Assembly: GCA_003248805.1 (NCBI GenBank)
Contig: QFQY01000013.1
Span: 1 to 64,000, forward strand
Length of the DNA stretch: 64,000 nt
Source of the DNA: Chelatococcus sp.
GTDB taxonomy: Bacteria > Pseudomonadota > Alphaproteobacteria > Rhizobiales > Beijerinckiaceae
Reading direction: 5' to 3'
This document shows, in pieces, positions 36,052-45,652 of the stretch (its first letter is position 1; each line of letters starts with the position of its first letter). Position numbers and translations under genes: made by a program. The notes below the pieces were generated by a model. That model made no database searches. It had not been told where the DNA came from and saw only the letters and a list, made by a program, of their open reading frames with translations.

Positions 36052-37032
36052 ATGCATATTCTCGTTCTCGGCGGAGCCGGCATGGTCGGCCGCAAATTCA
36101 TCGAGCGCCTCGCGCGCGACGGGCAACTCGGCGGCAAGCCTGTCACCAGGATCACGGCGCAGGATGTCGTGGCCGCGACCGCGCCCGCGGGGGCGCCCTT
36201 CGCCTTCGAGGCCCTGACCTCCGATCTCTCCCAGCCCGGCGAGGCGGAGAAGCTGATCGCGTCGCGCCCCGAGCTGATCGTGCATCTGGCCGCCATCGTC
36301 TCGGGCGAGGCGGAGGCTGATTTCGACAAGGGCTACCGCATCAATCTCGACGGCACGCGCTATCTCTTTGATGCGATCAGGCTCGTGGAGGGCTATACCC
36401 CGCGTCTCGTCTTCACCTCGTCCATCGCCGTCTTCGGCGCGCCCTTCCACGACAAGATCACGGACGAGTTCTTCACCACGCCGCTGACCAGCTACGGCAC
36501 CCAGAAGGCGATCGGAGAGCTCCTGCTCAGCGACTATTCGCGACGCGGCTTCTTCGACGGCGTCGGCATTCGCCTGCCGACGATCTGCGTCAGGCCGGGC
36601 AAGCCCAACAAGGCGGCGTCGGGCTTCTTCTCCAACATCATCCGCGAGCCGCTGGCCGGGCAGGAGGCGGTGCTGCCGGTCTCCGACCAGGTGCGCCACT
36701 GGCATGCCAGCCCGCGCTCGGCCGTCGGCTTCCTGATCCATGCCGCGACGATGGACACGAGCAAGATCGGCCCGCGCAGGGCGCTGACGATGCCGGGCCT
36801 GTCCTGCACCGTCGCCGAACAGATCGAGGCGTTGCGCAAGGTCGCTGGCGAGACGGTCGTGGCGCGCATCAAGCGCGTGCCCGATCCGGTGATCGACGGC
36901 ATCGTGGCCGGCTGGCCGCGCAATTTCGATCCGCAGCGGGCGCTGTCGCTCGGCTTCAAGGCCGAGACGAGCTTCGAGGAGATCATCCGCGTCCATATCG
37001 AGGACGAGCTGGGCGGCGATTTCGTGCATTGA
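36052..37032 (+). CDS. NAD-dependent dehydrogenase/epimerase, DenD-like (copy 2)
   Basis: The 326-residue product starts '[24 protein letters not shown]', closest to characterised D-erythronate dehydrogenase, which oxidises D-erythronate to 2-dehydro-D-erythronate with NAD. The catalytic '[21 protein letters not shown]' and the '[22 protein letters not shown]' block agree. It follows copy 1 by 41 bases, and the pair probably arose by tandem duplication and divergence. Substrate identity for either is inferred. Confidence 0.85.
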   Translation: MHILVLGGAGMVGRKFIERLARDGQLGGKPVTRITAQDVVAATAPAGAPFAFEALTSDLSQPGEAEKLIASRPELIVHLAAIVSGEAEADFDKGYRINLDGTRYLFDAIRLVEGYTPRLVFTSSIAVFGAPFHDKITDEFFTTPLTSYGTQKAIGELLLSDYSRRGFFDGVGIRLPTICVRPGKPNKAASGFFSNIIREPLAGQEAVLPVSDQVRHWHASPRSAVGFLIHAATMDTSKIGPRRALTMPGLSCTVAEQIEALRKVAGETVVARIKRVPDPVIDGIVAGWPRNFDPQRALSLGFKAETSFEEIIRVHIEDELGGDFVH

Positions 37033-37160
37033 GCCGGAGGCCGCCGGCCCATGCCGGCGGCGCCAAGTCATGCTCGGACACAAAATGTGACGAGGCGGAA
37101 AGGAATTTCCGCTATAGAAGGCGTCCTTCCAGACAAGGATTCAGCAGGACGCCAGCGCAC

Positions 37161-38504
37161 ATGGCCCGCAAGTATTTCGGAACCGACGGCATTCGCGGAC
37201 GCGCCAACGGCGTGATCACGCCCGACCTTGCGCTCAAGGTCGGGCAGGCCACCGGCCTCGCGTTCCGGCGCGGCGAATACCGCCATCGTGTCGTGATCGG
37301 CAAGGACACCCGCCTGTCCGGTTACATGATCGAATACGCCATGGTGGCGGGCTTCACGTCTGTCGGCATGGACGTGATGCTGCTCGGCCCCATGCCGACG
37401 CCCGCGGTCGCCATGCTGACGCGCTCGATGCGGGCCGATCTCGGCGTGATGATCTCCGCCTCCCACAACCCTTATGAAGACAACGGCATCAAGCTGTTCG
37501 GCCCCGACGGCTACAAGCTGAGCGACGAGGTCGAAGCCGATATTTCCGCGCTGATCGACAGCGACCTGACGCCGCGGCTCGCCACCTCGCCGGCGCTGGG
37601 CCGTGCCAAGCGCATCGAGAGCGCGCATGCGCGCTATATCGAGTTCGCCAAGCGGACCCTGCCGCGCAACATGAGCCTCGAGGGCCTGCGGATCGTGGTC
37701 GATTGCGCCAACGGCGCCGGCTACAAGGTCGCGCCCGAGGCGCTCTGGGAACTCGGGGCGGAGGTCATCGCCATCGGCGTCGATCCGGACGGCCTCAACA
37801 TCAACCGCGATGTCGGCTCGACCCATCCCGAGGCGCTGATCGCCAAGGTGCGCGAGCTGCGCGCCGATATCGGCATCGCGCTGGACGGCGACGCCGACCG
37901 CGTCCTGATCGTCGACGAACAGGGCCAGGTGGTCGACGGCGACCAGCTCATGGCCGTCATCGCCCGCAGCTGGCTCGAGGACGGTCGCCTGTCGCAGCCC
38001 GGCATCGTCGCGACGGTGATGTCCAATCTCGGGCTGGAGCGCTATCTCGCGGGCCTCGGCCTTTCACTCGCCCGCACGGCCGTGGGCGACCGCTATGTGC
38101 TGGAGCATATGCGCCAGCACGGCTTCAACCTCGGCGGGGAGCAGTCCGGCCATATCATCCTCTCCGATTTCGGCACCACCGGGGACGGGCTCGTGGCGGC
38201 TCTGCAACTACTCGCCGTGGTCAAGCGCATGGACCGTCCGGTCTCCGAGGTCTGCCACTGCTTCGAGCCGCTGCCGCAGATCCTGAAGAACGTCCGCTAC
38301 AAGCAGGGCCAGCCGCTGAAGGAGAAGCCGGTCGTCAGCGCCATCGAGGCGGCCAAGCAACTGTTGGGCAAGGGCGGGCGGCTCGTCATCCGCCCCTCCG
38401 GCACGGAGCCGGTCATCCGCGTCATGGCGGAGGGGGACGACCGCGATCTCGTCATGCGCGCGGTCGACGATGTCGTCGACGCCGTCGCCAAGGTCGCCGC
38501 CTGA
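37161..38504 (+). CDS. glmM: Phosphoglucosamine mutase
   Basis: GlmM converts glucosamine-6-phosphate to glucosamine-1-phosphate for UDP-GlcNAc, peptidoglycan and LPS. The 447-residue product has the phosphoserine loop '[15 protein letters not shown]' (Ser101), the Mg loop '[12 protein letters not shown]' and the phosphate-binding '[12 protein letters not shown]'. '[10 protein letters not shown]' begins the family. A strong intrinsic terminator follows 50 bases after the stop. Confidence 0.96.
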   Translation: MARKYFGTDGIRGRANGVITPDLALKVGQATGLAFRRGEYRHRVVIGKDTRLSGYMIEYAMVAGFTSVGMDVMLLGPMPTPAVAMLTRSMRADLGVMISASHNPYEDNGIKLFGPDGYKLSDEVEADISALIDSDLTPRLATSPALGRAKRIESAHARYIEFAKRTLPRNMSLEGLRIVVDCANGAGYKVAPEALWELGAEVIAIGVDPDGLNINRDVGSTHPEALIAKVRELRADIGIALDGDADRVLIVDEQGQVVDGDQLMAVIARSWLEDGRLSQPGIVATVMSNLGLERYLAGLGLSLARTAVGDRYVLEHMRQHGFNLGGEQSGHIILSDFGTTGDGLVAALQLLAVVKRMDRPVSEVCHCFEPLPQILKNVRYKQGQPLKEKPVVSAIEAAKQLLGKGGRLVIRPSGTEPVIRVMAEGDDRDLVMRAVDDVVDAVAKVAA

Positions 38505-38554
38505 GATTAACCGGCCGCCCCCTCGGCCGCCTGCGCAGGATCATGAGCGGACGC

Positions 38555-38583
38555 GGACAGGCGAGGTCTCGCCTGTCCTTTTT
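38555..38583 (+). terminator. Intrinsic terminator of glmM
   Basis: GGACAGGCGAG (38555-38565) pairs perfectly with CTCGCCTGTCC (38568-38578) across a two-base gap (effective loop formed from the innermost pairs), followed by TTTTT. Confidence 0.9.
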
Positions 38584-38699
38584 CGTTCGCCGGCTCGCCC
38601 CGCATGTTCGCAACGCGACACGGTGAAGGCCCGACCGGCGTTCAGATTTCGTTGGCCACGATCCGCCCGTTTACCGGCGGTTGAGGTTAAGTCTTAGGG

Positions 38700-38714
38700 T
38701 TAAGCGTCATTTAA
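38700..38714. promoter_or_regulatory. CtrA-type binding site upstream of the porin gene
   Basis: TTAAGCGTCATTTAA is an exact TTAA-N7-TTAA box, 82 bases upstream of the Omp25/31-type gene and downstream of the glmM terminator. Another TTAA lies at 38687-38690 but with a nine-base spacing. Identified by eye. Confidence 0.6.
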
Positions 38715-38796
38715 GGAATAGCTGTCACAGTCCTTCAAGTCGGTAACCCGCGCGAGCTCGCGTCTCTGGCGTCGCGCAAACTCGAAGGACACTGCC

Positions 38797-39666
38797 ATGG
38801 GCAGTCTGAAAACCCTCGCGCTGGCGGGTGTGATGGCCCTCGGCGCCTCCACTTTCGCGTCTGCCGCTGATTTCCTGCCCGCTCCGCAGCCGCTGCCGGA
38901 GCCGCCTCCGCTCAAGGGAACGATCGGCGCCGGCTGGTATCTGCGCGGCGATGTCGGCGTCGGCTACCAGACGGTCGACAAGTATCAGCAGGCCGACGTC
39001 GCCCAGTATGGCGGCCAGTTCTTCGGCAAGACCGACGAGGCGGCCTTCTTCGCTGGCCTCGGCGCCGGCTACCGCTTCAACAACTGGTTCCGTGTCGACG
39101 TCACCGGCGAATATCGCGGCGCGAACTCGATCGGCGTCAACGACAAGATCTACAACCCCTTCGTCGCGGGCAACCAGACCAACACCTACAAGGGCAACCT
39201 CTCCTCGATGGTCGCCCTGTTCAACGCCTATGTCGACCTCGGCACCTGGAACTGCCTGACGCCCTATCTCGGCGCCGGTATCGGCGTGGCGCAGAACCGG
39301 ATCACCGGCCTGACCGATCAGGGCGTGGTGTTCGTGAACGAGCCGATCGGCCCGGTCATCCCGACTCTCGGCTCCGCCGGCAGCGGCACCAAGACCGGCC
39401 TCGCCTGGGCCCTGATGGCCGGCGTCGGCTACGAGGTGAACAAGAACCTCACCCTCGAAGTGGGCTATCGCTATCTCAATCTCGGCGATGCGCAGAGCGG
39501 CATCATCCGCAACGCCTTCGCCTCCGATAGCTACGCGCCGCTCAAGGCCAAGGACATCGAGAGCCACGATTTCCGCATCGGCATGCGCTGGAACTTCGGC
39601 GATCCGAATTGCTGCGGTCCGAAGGAAGTCGCCTACGAGCCGCCGCCGGTCGTGCGGAAGTACTGA
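38797..39666 (+). CDS. Outer-membrane beta-barrel protein, Omp25/31 family
   Basis: The 289-residue protein has a Sec signal peptide (cleavage after 'ASTFASA', about residue 23) then 'ADFLPAPQPLPEPPP', typical of the Hyphomicrobiales porin-like Omp25/31 family. The barrel strands alternate Trp/Tyr-rich ('GWYLRGDVGVGYQ', 'GLGAGYRFNNWFRVDVTGEYRG', 'LEVGYRYLNLG', 'DFRIGMRWNFG'). A CtrA-type box sits upstream and a bidirectional terminator downstream. Such proteins are abundant structural or adhesive components of the outer membrane. Confidence 0.9.
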   Translation: MGSLKTLALAGVMALGASTFASAADFLPAPQPLPEPPPLKGTIGAGWYLRGDVGVGYQTVDKYQQADVAQYGGQFFGKTDEAAFFAGLGAGYRFNNWFRVDVTGEYRGANSIGVNDKIYNPFVAGNQTNTYKGNLSSMVALFNAYVDLGTWNCLTPYLGAGIGVAQNRITGLTDQGVVFVNEPIGPVIPTLGSAGSGTKTGLAWALMAGVGYEVNKNLTLEVGYRYLNLGDAQSGIIRNAFASDSYAPLKAKDIESHDFRIGMRWNFGDPNCCGPKEVAYEPPPVVRKY

Positions 39667-39693
39667 ACGGCGGGTCCGCCCGTCTCGCATGTC

Positions 39694-39723
39694 GAAAGGC
39701 GCGGGCCACGGTCCGCGCCTTTC
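39694..39723. terminator. Bidirectional terminator between the porin gene and gpmI
   Basis: GAAAGGCGCGG and CCGCGCCTTTC form an 11-bp stem with further flanking complementarity (GCATG...CATGT). It ends with TTTC on the plus strand and reads as TTTC on the minus strand too, fitting two convergent genes. Confidence 0.7.
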
Positions 39724-39743
39724 GCATGTTCGGGAGCGACGGT

Positions 39744-41258
39744 TCAGCGCAGCAGCGACTGCCCGGTCATCTCGGCGGGCTGGGGCAGCCCCATCAGCGC
39801 GAGCAGCGTCGGAGCGATGTCAGCCAGGCGCCCGTCCGCGAGCCCCTTGGCCTGCCCGCCGATCAGCATCAGCGGCACGGGATTGGTGGTGTGAGCCGTG
39901 TGCGGCTTGCCGGTCGCGGGATCGACCATGAGTTCGGCGTTGCCGTGGTCGGCCGTGACGAGCAGCGCGCCGCCCGCCTTCTGCACGGCGTCGGCGATCC
40001 GGCCGAGGCCGGCATCGACCGTCTCCACCGCCTTCACCGCGGCCGCGAGCACGCCCGTATGGCCGACCATGTCGGCATTGGCGAAGTTCAGCACGACGAG
40101 GTCGTAGCGGCCCGAGCCGATCGCCTCGACAGCCTTCTCGGTGAGTTCGGGCGCCGACATCTCGGGTTGCAGGTCATAGGTCGCGACCTTGGGGGAAGGC
40201 ACCATGACCCTGTCCTCGCCGCGATAGGGCGTCTCCTCGCCGCCGTTGAAGAAATAGGTGACGTGCGGGTACTTCTCCGTCTCGGCCATGCGGATCTGGG
40301 CGAGCCCGGCCTTCGAAACGGTCTCGCCGAGCCCGGCGGCGAGAGTCTGCGGCGCGAACAGCGCCGGCATCAGCCGGTCGAGCTCGGCGCTGTAGGAGGT
40401 CATGCTGACCGCCCGCGCGAGCCGCGGCAGGCGCGGGCGGGCGAAGCCCTTGAAGTCCGGCTCCAGCACCGCCGCCAGAATCTCCCGGATGCGGTCGGAG
40501 CGGAAATTGAAGCTGAGCAGGCCATCGCCATCGCGCATGCCGCCATAGCCCGCGATGACGGCCGGCTTGAGGAATTCATCCGTGACGCCGGCCGCATAGG
40601 CGGCCGCGACGGCGGCCTGTTCGTCGCCGAAGGGCTCGCCCTCGCAGAGCACCATGGCGCGCCAGGCCTGCTCGACGCGCTCCCAGCGGTTGTCGCGATC
40701 CATCGCGAAATAGCGGCCGCTGACGCTGGCGATGACGGCTTCCGGCGGCAGGGCCGTGGCGAAGTCGGCGAGATAGCCGGCGGCCGATTGCGGGGGCGTG
40801 TCGCGCCCGTCCGTGAAGACGTGGACGCGCACGGGGATGCCTTCCTTCACGAGGATGCGCGCGAGGGCGACCGCATGCTCCTGGTGGGCGTGGACGCCGC
40901 CGGGCGAAACGAGGCCGAGCAGGTGGCAGGCGCCGCCGCTCGCCTTGAGGGCGGTGACGAGCCCGGTCGCCGCCAAAGCCTGCGCGATCGAGCCGTCCTC
41001 GATCGCGAGGTTGATGCGGGGCAGGTCCTGCATCACGACGCGGCCGGCGCCGAGATTGAGATGCCCGACCTCGGAATTGCCCATCTGGCCCGGCGGCAGG
41101 CCGACATCGAGCCCGGAGGTCTTCAGGAAGCTGCGCGGCGAGGAGGCCCAGAACCGGTCGAAATTCGGGGTGCGGGCGAGGCGGACCGCATTGTCCTTGC
41201 TCGTCTCGCTCCAGCCCCAGCCATCGAGGATCATCAGCATCACGGGGCGAGGGGGCAT
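39744..41258 (-). CDS. gpmI: 2,3-bisphosphoglycerate-independent phosphoglycerate mutase
   Basis: GpmI interconverts 3- and 2-phosphoglycerate in glycolysis. The 504-residue, two-domain alkaline-phosphatase-superfamily enzyme has Asp12 in 'ILDGWG', the phosphorylated Ser62 in 'GQMGNSEVGHLNLGAGR', 'FTDGRDTPP', 'SGRYFAMDRDNRW' and the metal motifs 'NFANADMVGHTG' and 'TADHGNAE'. Length matches the family. It is transcribed away from gst, towards the shared terminator. Confidence 0.96.
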   Translation of the reverse strand: MPPRPVMLMILDGWGWSETSKDNAVRLARTPNFDRFWASSPRSFLKTSGLDVGLPPGQMGNSEVGHLNLGAGRVVMQDLPRINLAIEDGSIAQALAATGLVTALKASGGACHLLGLVSPGGVHAHQEHAVALARILVKEGIPVRVHVFTDGRDTPPQSAAGYLADFATALPPEAVIASVSGRYFAMDRDNRWERVEQAWRAMVLCEGEPFGDEQAAVAAAYAAGVTDEFLKPAVIAGYGGMRDGDGLLSFNFRSDRIREILAAVLEPDFKGFARPRLPRLARAVSMTSYSAELDRLMPALFAPQTLAAGLGETVSKAGLAQIRMAETEKYPHVTYFFNGGEETPYRGEDRVMVPSPKVATYDLQPEMSAPELTEKAVEAIGSGRYDLVVLNFANADMVGHTGVLAAAVKAVETVDAGLGRIADAVQKAGGALLVTADHGNAELMVDPATGKPHTAHTTNPVPLMLIGGQAKGLADGRLADIAPTLLALMGLPQPAEMTGQSLLR

Positions 41259-41393
41259 GGTCGGTCCTTTTCCGGCGTCGGGCGCGTGCGCCTTCCGCCC
41301 ACATAGCTACGTGCGAAAACCCGATAGGCAAGGCCGGCTCGCGGGGCATATGGTCCCACGGCCTTTCGAACGCCTGCCATCAGGGGAATCCGC

Positions 41394-42080
41394 ATGATCC
41401 GGTTCTACTACCACCCCTCGCCGAACCCGGCCAAGGTCGCGCTCTTCCTCGAGGAGGCGGGGCTGCCTTACGAGATGGTGCCGGTCGACACCCGCAAGGG
41501 CGAGCAGTTCGCGCCGGCGTTCCTGAAGATCAACCCCAACGCCAAGACGCCGGCGCTGACCGACGGCGAGGTCACGGTCTTCGACAGCAACGCGATCCTG
41601 CTCTATCTCGCCGAGAAGACGGGGCAGTTCCTGCCGGAGGACACGCCGAAGGCGCGCGGCGAGATGCTGTCCTGGCTGATGTTCGTCGCCACCGGCATCG
41701 GCCCCTATTGCGGGCAGGCGGTCCATTTCGCGCGTTTCGCGCCGGAGAAGATCCCCTACGCCATCAACCGCTACAGCCACGAGGCCGAGCGTCACTGGCG
41801 CATCGTCGACGAGCTTCTCTCAGGGCGGCGCTACATGCTGGGCGAGCGCTACACACTGGTCGACATGTCCGTCTGGGGCTGGGCGACGCGGCTGGCCTTC
41901 GCGATGGGCGAGGGCTGGGAGGAGAAGCTGCCGCATGTGAAGCGCCATCTCGACGAGATTTCGGCGCGTCCGGCGGCGCAGCGCGCCACAGCCCTCAAGG
42001 ACCAGTTCACCTTCAAGACCGAGTTCGACGAGGAGGCGCGCCGCTTCCTGTTTCCACAGAACGCGCGGCTGCCGGCCTGA
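41394..42080 (+). CDS. Glutathione S-transferase family protein
   Basis: The 228-residue protein has an N-terminal thioredoxin-like GST domain ('FYYHPSPNPAKVALFLEEAGLPYEMVPVD', 'NAKTPALTDGEVTVFDSNAILLYLAEKTG') and an all-helical C-terminal domain, resembling the Nu-class YfcG/YghU-like group, which act as disulfide-bond reductases or peroxidases. The start at ATG 41394 follows AGGGGAA. It converges on the HWE kinase gene with a 9-base gap. Confidence 0.88.
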   Translation: MIRFYYHPSPNPAKVALFLEEAGLPYEMVPVDTRKGEQFAPAFLKINPNAKTPALTDGEVTVFDSNAILLYLAEKTGQFLPEDTPKARGEMLSWLMFVATGIGPYCGQAVHFARFAPEKIPYAINRYSHEAERHWRIVDELLSGRRYMLGERYTLVDMSVWGWATRLAFAMGEGWEEKLPHVKRHLDEISARPAAQRATALKDQFTFKTEFDEEARRFLFPQNARLPA

Positions 42081-42089
42081 ACGGCGCGC

Positions 42090-43592
42090 TCAGGAGGCCT
42101 CGTCGGACGCCGCGGCACCCAGCGCCTCCAGCGGCGCTTCGAGGGTGAAGACGAGGCCCTCCGGGGCGAAATCGCTCCTGGTCTGCGAGCCGGGAACGGA
42201 CAGGCTGCGTTCGATCAGGCGCGAGCCGAAACCCCGTCGCGAGGGCGGAGCGACCGGCGGGCCGCCGCTCTCCTGCCAGCAGAGCCGGAGCCACTGCGCA
42301 TCGTCCCGCTCCTCGACGCGCCAGCTCAGGGCGACATGTCCCGTCTCGTTCGACAGGGCACCGTATTTGACGGCATTGGTCGAGAGCTCGTGCAGGACGA
42401 GGGTGAGTGCCAGCGAGGCCTTCGAGCCGAGCGCGATCGGCGGCCCGGAGGCGCGAAGGCGGTCGGGGCTGCCATGGATCGCGGCGATGCTGGCGACGAC
42501 ATCCGCGATGGCGGCGCTCGCCGCCGTGCCCGAGACGAGGAGGTCGTGAGCCTGCGACAGCGCGGTCAGCCGCGCGCCGAAGGCCTCGTCCGCGGCCGCG
42601 AGCGAGGGAGCGTTGCGCAGGGTCTGCGAGGCGATGGCGCGGATCATCGCCATCGAGTTCTTCACGCGATGTGCCAGTTCCTGCATCAGCAGGCGCTGCT
42701 CGGCCTCGGCTTCCTTGCGCTCGGTCACGTCGCGATGGGCCCCGATCAGGCGGATGGCCTTGCCATGCTCGTCGCGCTCGATCCGGGCGAGCGCCGAGAT
42801 CCAGCGTGTCGCGCCGTCGGAGGGGCGGATGATCCGGTATTCGGCCTGATATTCCTCGTCATCCCCGGCCACGGATTCGAGGAAATGCGCTTCGATCCGC
42901 GCCCGGTCCTCCGGGTGGATGCGGCGGACCCAGTCCTCATGCGCCTCGTTCCGGGCCTCGGGCGGCAACCCGTGCACGGCGAGGTATTCGGGCGAGCGAA
43001 AATTTCGGAAGCCCTCGCGCAGATCGACCTCGAGCCCGCCGACACGCCCGATCCGCTGAACCTGGGCGAGTTCCTGCTCGCGGCGGCGCAGTTCCGCTTC
43101 GACCTCGTCCCGTTCGCGCTGAGCCTTCACGCGCTCGGTCGTTTCCGTGACGATGGCCAGGACACCCGCCACGCCGCCCGCCTCGTCGAAGATGGGGCCG
43201 TAATCGATCGTCAGCCAGACGTTCTCGGCGGCACCGTTGCGCAGCAGGACGACCGGGAGATCGCGGTACGACAGCGGCTCGCCGCCGGCGAGATGCGCCT
43301 TCACCTGGGCGTGGAAATCGAGCAGTTCGGGCCAGTTGTCGTCGAGCGCCTGGCCCAGGATGGCCGGGTGGCGGGCGCCTGCGATGACCGCGTAGGCGTC
43401 GTTGTAGACCTGGATGCAGTCCGGCCCCCAGAACAGGGTCATGGGCGCGGGCGAAGCGAGCAGCACCTGCGCTGTCGTCCTGAGCAGAGGCGGCCAGCCC
43501 TCGGGCTTTCCCAGCGCCGATTCCGTGCCTGTCCAGCTGCGCAGGATCGCACCGACCTCGCCGCCCGCAGTGGGCCAGACGCGCTCAACCAT
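42090..43592 (-). CDS. PAS-containing HWE-type sensor histidine kinase
   Basis: The 500-residue kinase has two PAS domains (about 20-145 and 185-290, 'RVGGLEVDLREGFRNFRSPEYLAVHGL') and an HWE dimerisation/ATPase core: phospho-acceptor His in 'QELAHRVKNSMAMIRAIASQTLR', N-box 'LHELSTNAVKYGALS' and the family 'WQESGGPPV'. There is no membrane segment, so the PAS domains likely sense a cytoplasmic signal. HWE kinases are typical of alphaproteobacteria and often feed the PhyR general stress response. No response regulator gene lies beside it. Confidence 0.9.
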   Translation of the reverse strand: MVERVWPTAGGEVGAILRSWTGTESALGKPEGWPPLLRTTAQVLLASPAPMTLFWGPDCIQVYNDAYAVIAGARHPAILGQALDDNWPELLDFHAQVKAHLAGGEPLSYRDLPVVLLRNGAAENVWLTIDYGPIFDEAGGVAGVLAIVTETTERVKAQRERDEVEAELRRREQELAQVQRIGRVGGLEVDLREGFRNFRSPEYLAVHGLPPEARNEAHEDWVRRIHPEDRARIEAHFLESVAGDDEEYQAEYRIIRPSDGATRWISALARIERDEHGKAIRLIGAHRDVTERKEAEAEQRLLMQELAHRVKNSMAMIRAIASQTLRNAPSLAAADEAFGARLTALSQAHDLLVSGTAASAAIADVVASIAAIHGSPDRLRASGPPIALGSKASLALTLVLHELSTNAVKYGALSNETGHVALSWRVEERDDAQWLRLCWQESGGPPVAPPSRRGFGSRLIERSLSVPGSQTRSDFAPEGLVFTLEAPLEALGAAASDEAS

Positions 43593-43888
43593 CGCAAGGC
43601 GCCTTCGGCGCGGCAGGCAGGCACGACGTTCTCTGCATCGCCACGGCGATCCGCATCGAGAGGAGCAAGTGATCTGCTCTTTCCGTTGATCGCCGGCGTG
43701 GGTGCCGGCGGCTTCGCTCTTATGCGGCCGTCGCGCAGGCCACGTTCAAGACATGCACAATTCCGGCGTGGAAAGCCATATGCGATGCGGCGATAGGCCG
43801 TGGCCGCGGAGTGGCTTTCGCGGCAGTGTCGCGCAGGCTAAACCACCCTGCCGGCGACTGCCCGCCGCGCCGCATCCACGAGGACCGA
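43593..43888. other. Intergenic region before fhs, no gene seen
   Basis: This 296-base gap separates the divergent starts of the HWE kinase and fhs. I find no coding frame with family resemblance, no tRNA and no recognisable riboswitch. It presumably holds both promoters. Confidence 0.5.
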
Positions 43889-45562
43889 ATGCCGACCGAT
43901 ATCGAGATCGCGCGCGCAGCGACGCTGAAGCCGATCGCCGCCGTCGCAGAGAAGGCCGGCATTCCGGACATCGCCCTCAACCCGTATGGCAAGTTCATCG
44001 CCAAGGTCGAGACCGGCGCGATTCCCGGCTTCGACAGCCGTCCCGACGGCAAGCTGATCCTAGTGACGGCGATCAATCCGACGCCGGCGGGAGAAGGCAA
44101 GACGACGACGACGGTCGGCCTCGGCGATGGCCTCTCGCGGATCGGCAAGCGCACGATGATCGCGCTGCGCGAGCCCTCCCTCGGCCCCTGCTTCGGGGTG
44201 AAGGGTGGCGCGGCCGGCGGCGGCCACGCGCAGATCGTGCCGATGGAGCAGATCAACCTGCATTTCACCGGCGATTTCCACGCCATCACCAGCGCGCACA
44301 ACCTGCTCGCGGCGCTGATCGACAACCACGTCTATTGGGGCAACGCGCTGGGGCTGGACACGCGCCACATCGCCTGGCGGCGCGTGATGGACATGAACGA
44401 TCGCGCGCTGCGCTCCATCGTCTCCTCGCTCGGCGGCGCGGGGAACGGCTTTCCGCGCGAGGACGGCTTCGACATCACCGTCGCCTCGGAGGTCATGGCG
44501 ATCTTCTGCCTGGCGCGCGACCTCGACGATCTGGAGGCGCGGCTGGGCCGGATCGTGATCGGCCGCACCCGTGACAAGCGCCCCGTGACGGCCGCCGAAC
44601 TCAAGGCGACGGGCGCGATGAGCGTGCTGCTCAAGGACGCGCTGATGCCGAATCTCGTGCAGACGCTGGAAGGCACGCCCGCCTTCGTCCATGGCGGCCC
44701 CTTCGCCAACATCGCGCATGGCTGCAACTCGGTGATCGCGACCAGGGCGGCGATGAAGCTCGCCGATTATGTCGTCACCGAAGCCGGCTTCGGTGCCGAT
44801 CTCGGGGCGGAGAAGTTCTTCGACATCAAGTGCCGCAAGGCCGGCCTGAAGCCGGCCGCTGCCGTGATCGTGGCGACGGTGCGCGCGCTCAAGATGCATG
44901 GCGGGCTCGCCAAGGAGGATCTCGGCCGCGAGGACCTGAAGGCGCTGGAGGCGGGGCTGGCCAATCTCGCCCGCCATGTCGGCAATGTCCGCAAGTTCGG
45001 CGTGCCGCCGATCGTGGCGATCAACAACTTCACCAGCGACAGCCAGGCCGAGCACGAGCTCATCCGCTCCTTCTGCCGCAACCATCTCGGCGTCGATGCC
45101 GTGATCTGCCGGCACTGGGCCGAAGGCGGGGCCGGCACCGAGGAGCTGGCGCACAAGGTCGTGGCGCTGGCCGACGAGGGCGAGGCGGATTTCGCGCCGC
45201 TCTATCCGGACGCGATGCCGCTCTGGCAGAAGCTCGACACGGTGGCCCGCGAGATCTACGGGGCGGACGGCATTTCGGCCGACGCCGCCGTCAAGGCGCG
45301 CTTCGCCGAGCTGGAAGCCGCGGGACATGGCCATCTCCCGGTCTGCGTGGCCAAGACGCAGTATTCCTTCTCGGCCGATCCGGCGCTGCGCGGCGCGCCG
45401 TCCGGCCATACCGTGCCGGTGCGGGAGGTCAGGCTCTCGGCCGGGGCGGGCTTCGTCGTCGCGATCTGCGGGACGATCATGACCATGCCCGGACTGCCGC
45501 GCGAGCCGGCGGCCGAGCGCATTCACATCGATGCGCAGGGGCGGATCGAAGGGCTGTTCTGA
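43889..45562 (+). CDS. fhs: Formate--tetrahydrofolate ligase
   Basis: Fhs makes 10-formyl-THF from formate, ATP and THF. The 557-residue monofunctional enzyme has the P-loop '[19 protein letters not shown]', '[22 protein letters not shown]', '[21 protein letters not shown]' and 'CHWAEGG'-type region '[12 protein letters not shown]'. I took ATG 43889 ('[16 protein letters not shown]'); an upstream in-frame ATG at 43811 has no family resemblance. folD, the partner in C1 interconversion, is 3.4 kb away on the other strand. Confidence 0.95.
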   Translation: MPTDIEIARAATLKPIAAVAEKAGIPDIALNPYGKFIAKVETGAIPGFDSRPDGKLILVTAINPTPAGEGKTTTTVGLGDGLSRIGKRTMIALREPSLGPCFGVKGGAAGGGHAQIVPMEQINLHFTGDFHAITSAHNLLAALIDNHVYWGNALGLDTRHIAWRRVMDMNDRALRSIVSSLGGAGNGFPREDGFDITVASEVMAIFCLARDLDDLEARLGRIVIGRTRDKRPVTAAELKATGAMSVLLKDALMPNLVQTLEGTPAFVHGGPFANIAHGCNSVIATRAAMKLADYVVTEAGFGADLGAEKFFDIKCRKAGLKPAAAVIVATVRALKMHGGLAKEDLGREDLKALEAGLANLARHVGNVRKFGVPPIVAINNFTSDSQAEHELIRSFCRNHLGVDAVICRHWAEGGAGTEELAHKVVALADEGEADFAPLYPDAMPLWQKLDTVAREIYGADGISADAAVKARFAELEAAGHGHLPVCVAKTQYSFSADPALRGAPSGHTVPVREVRLSAGAGFVVAICGTIMTMPGLPREPAAERIHIDAQGRIEGLF

Positions 45563-45652
45563 GCCGCGCCGACGACCGCGCGAAGGCTTGTCACCAGACT
45601 GTCGTCAATCCCCTCCATTGGGCGCGCCCTGGCGCGCGGAAGGGATTCGACC

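Noticed and set aside
38687..38703. TTAA...TTAA pair with a nine-base spacer
   Set aside because: CtrA boxes need a seven-base spacer; only the neighbouring pair at 38700-38714 fits.
43593..43888. Possible THF-type riboswitch upstream of fhs
   Set aside because: I could not find the conserved core or a convincing pseudoknot by eye, so I do not claim it.
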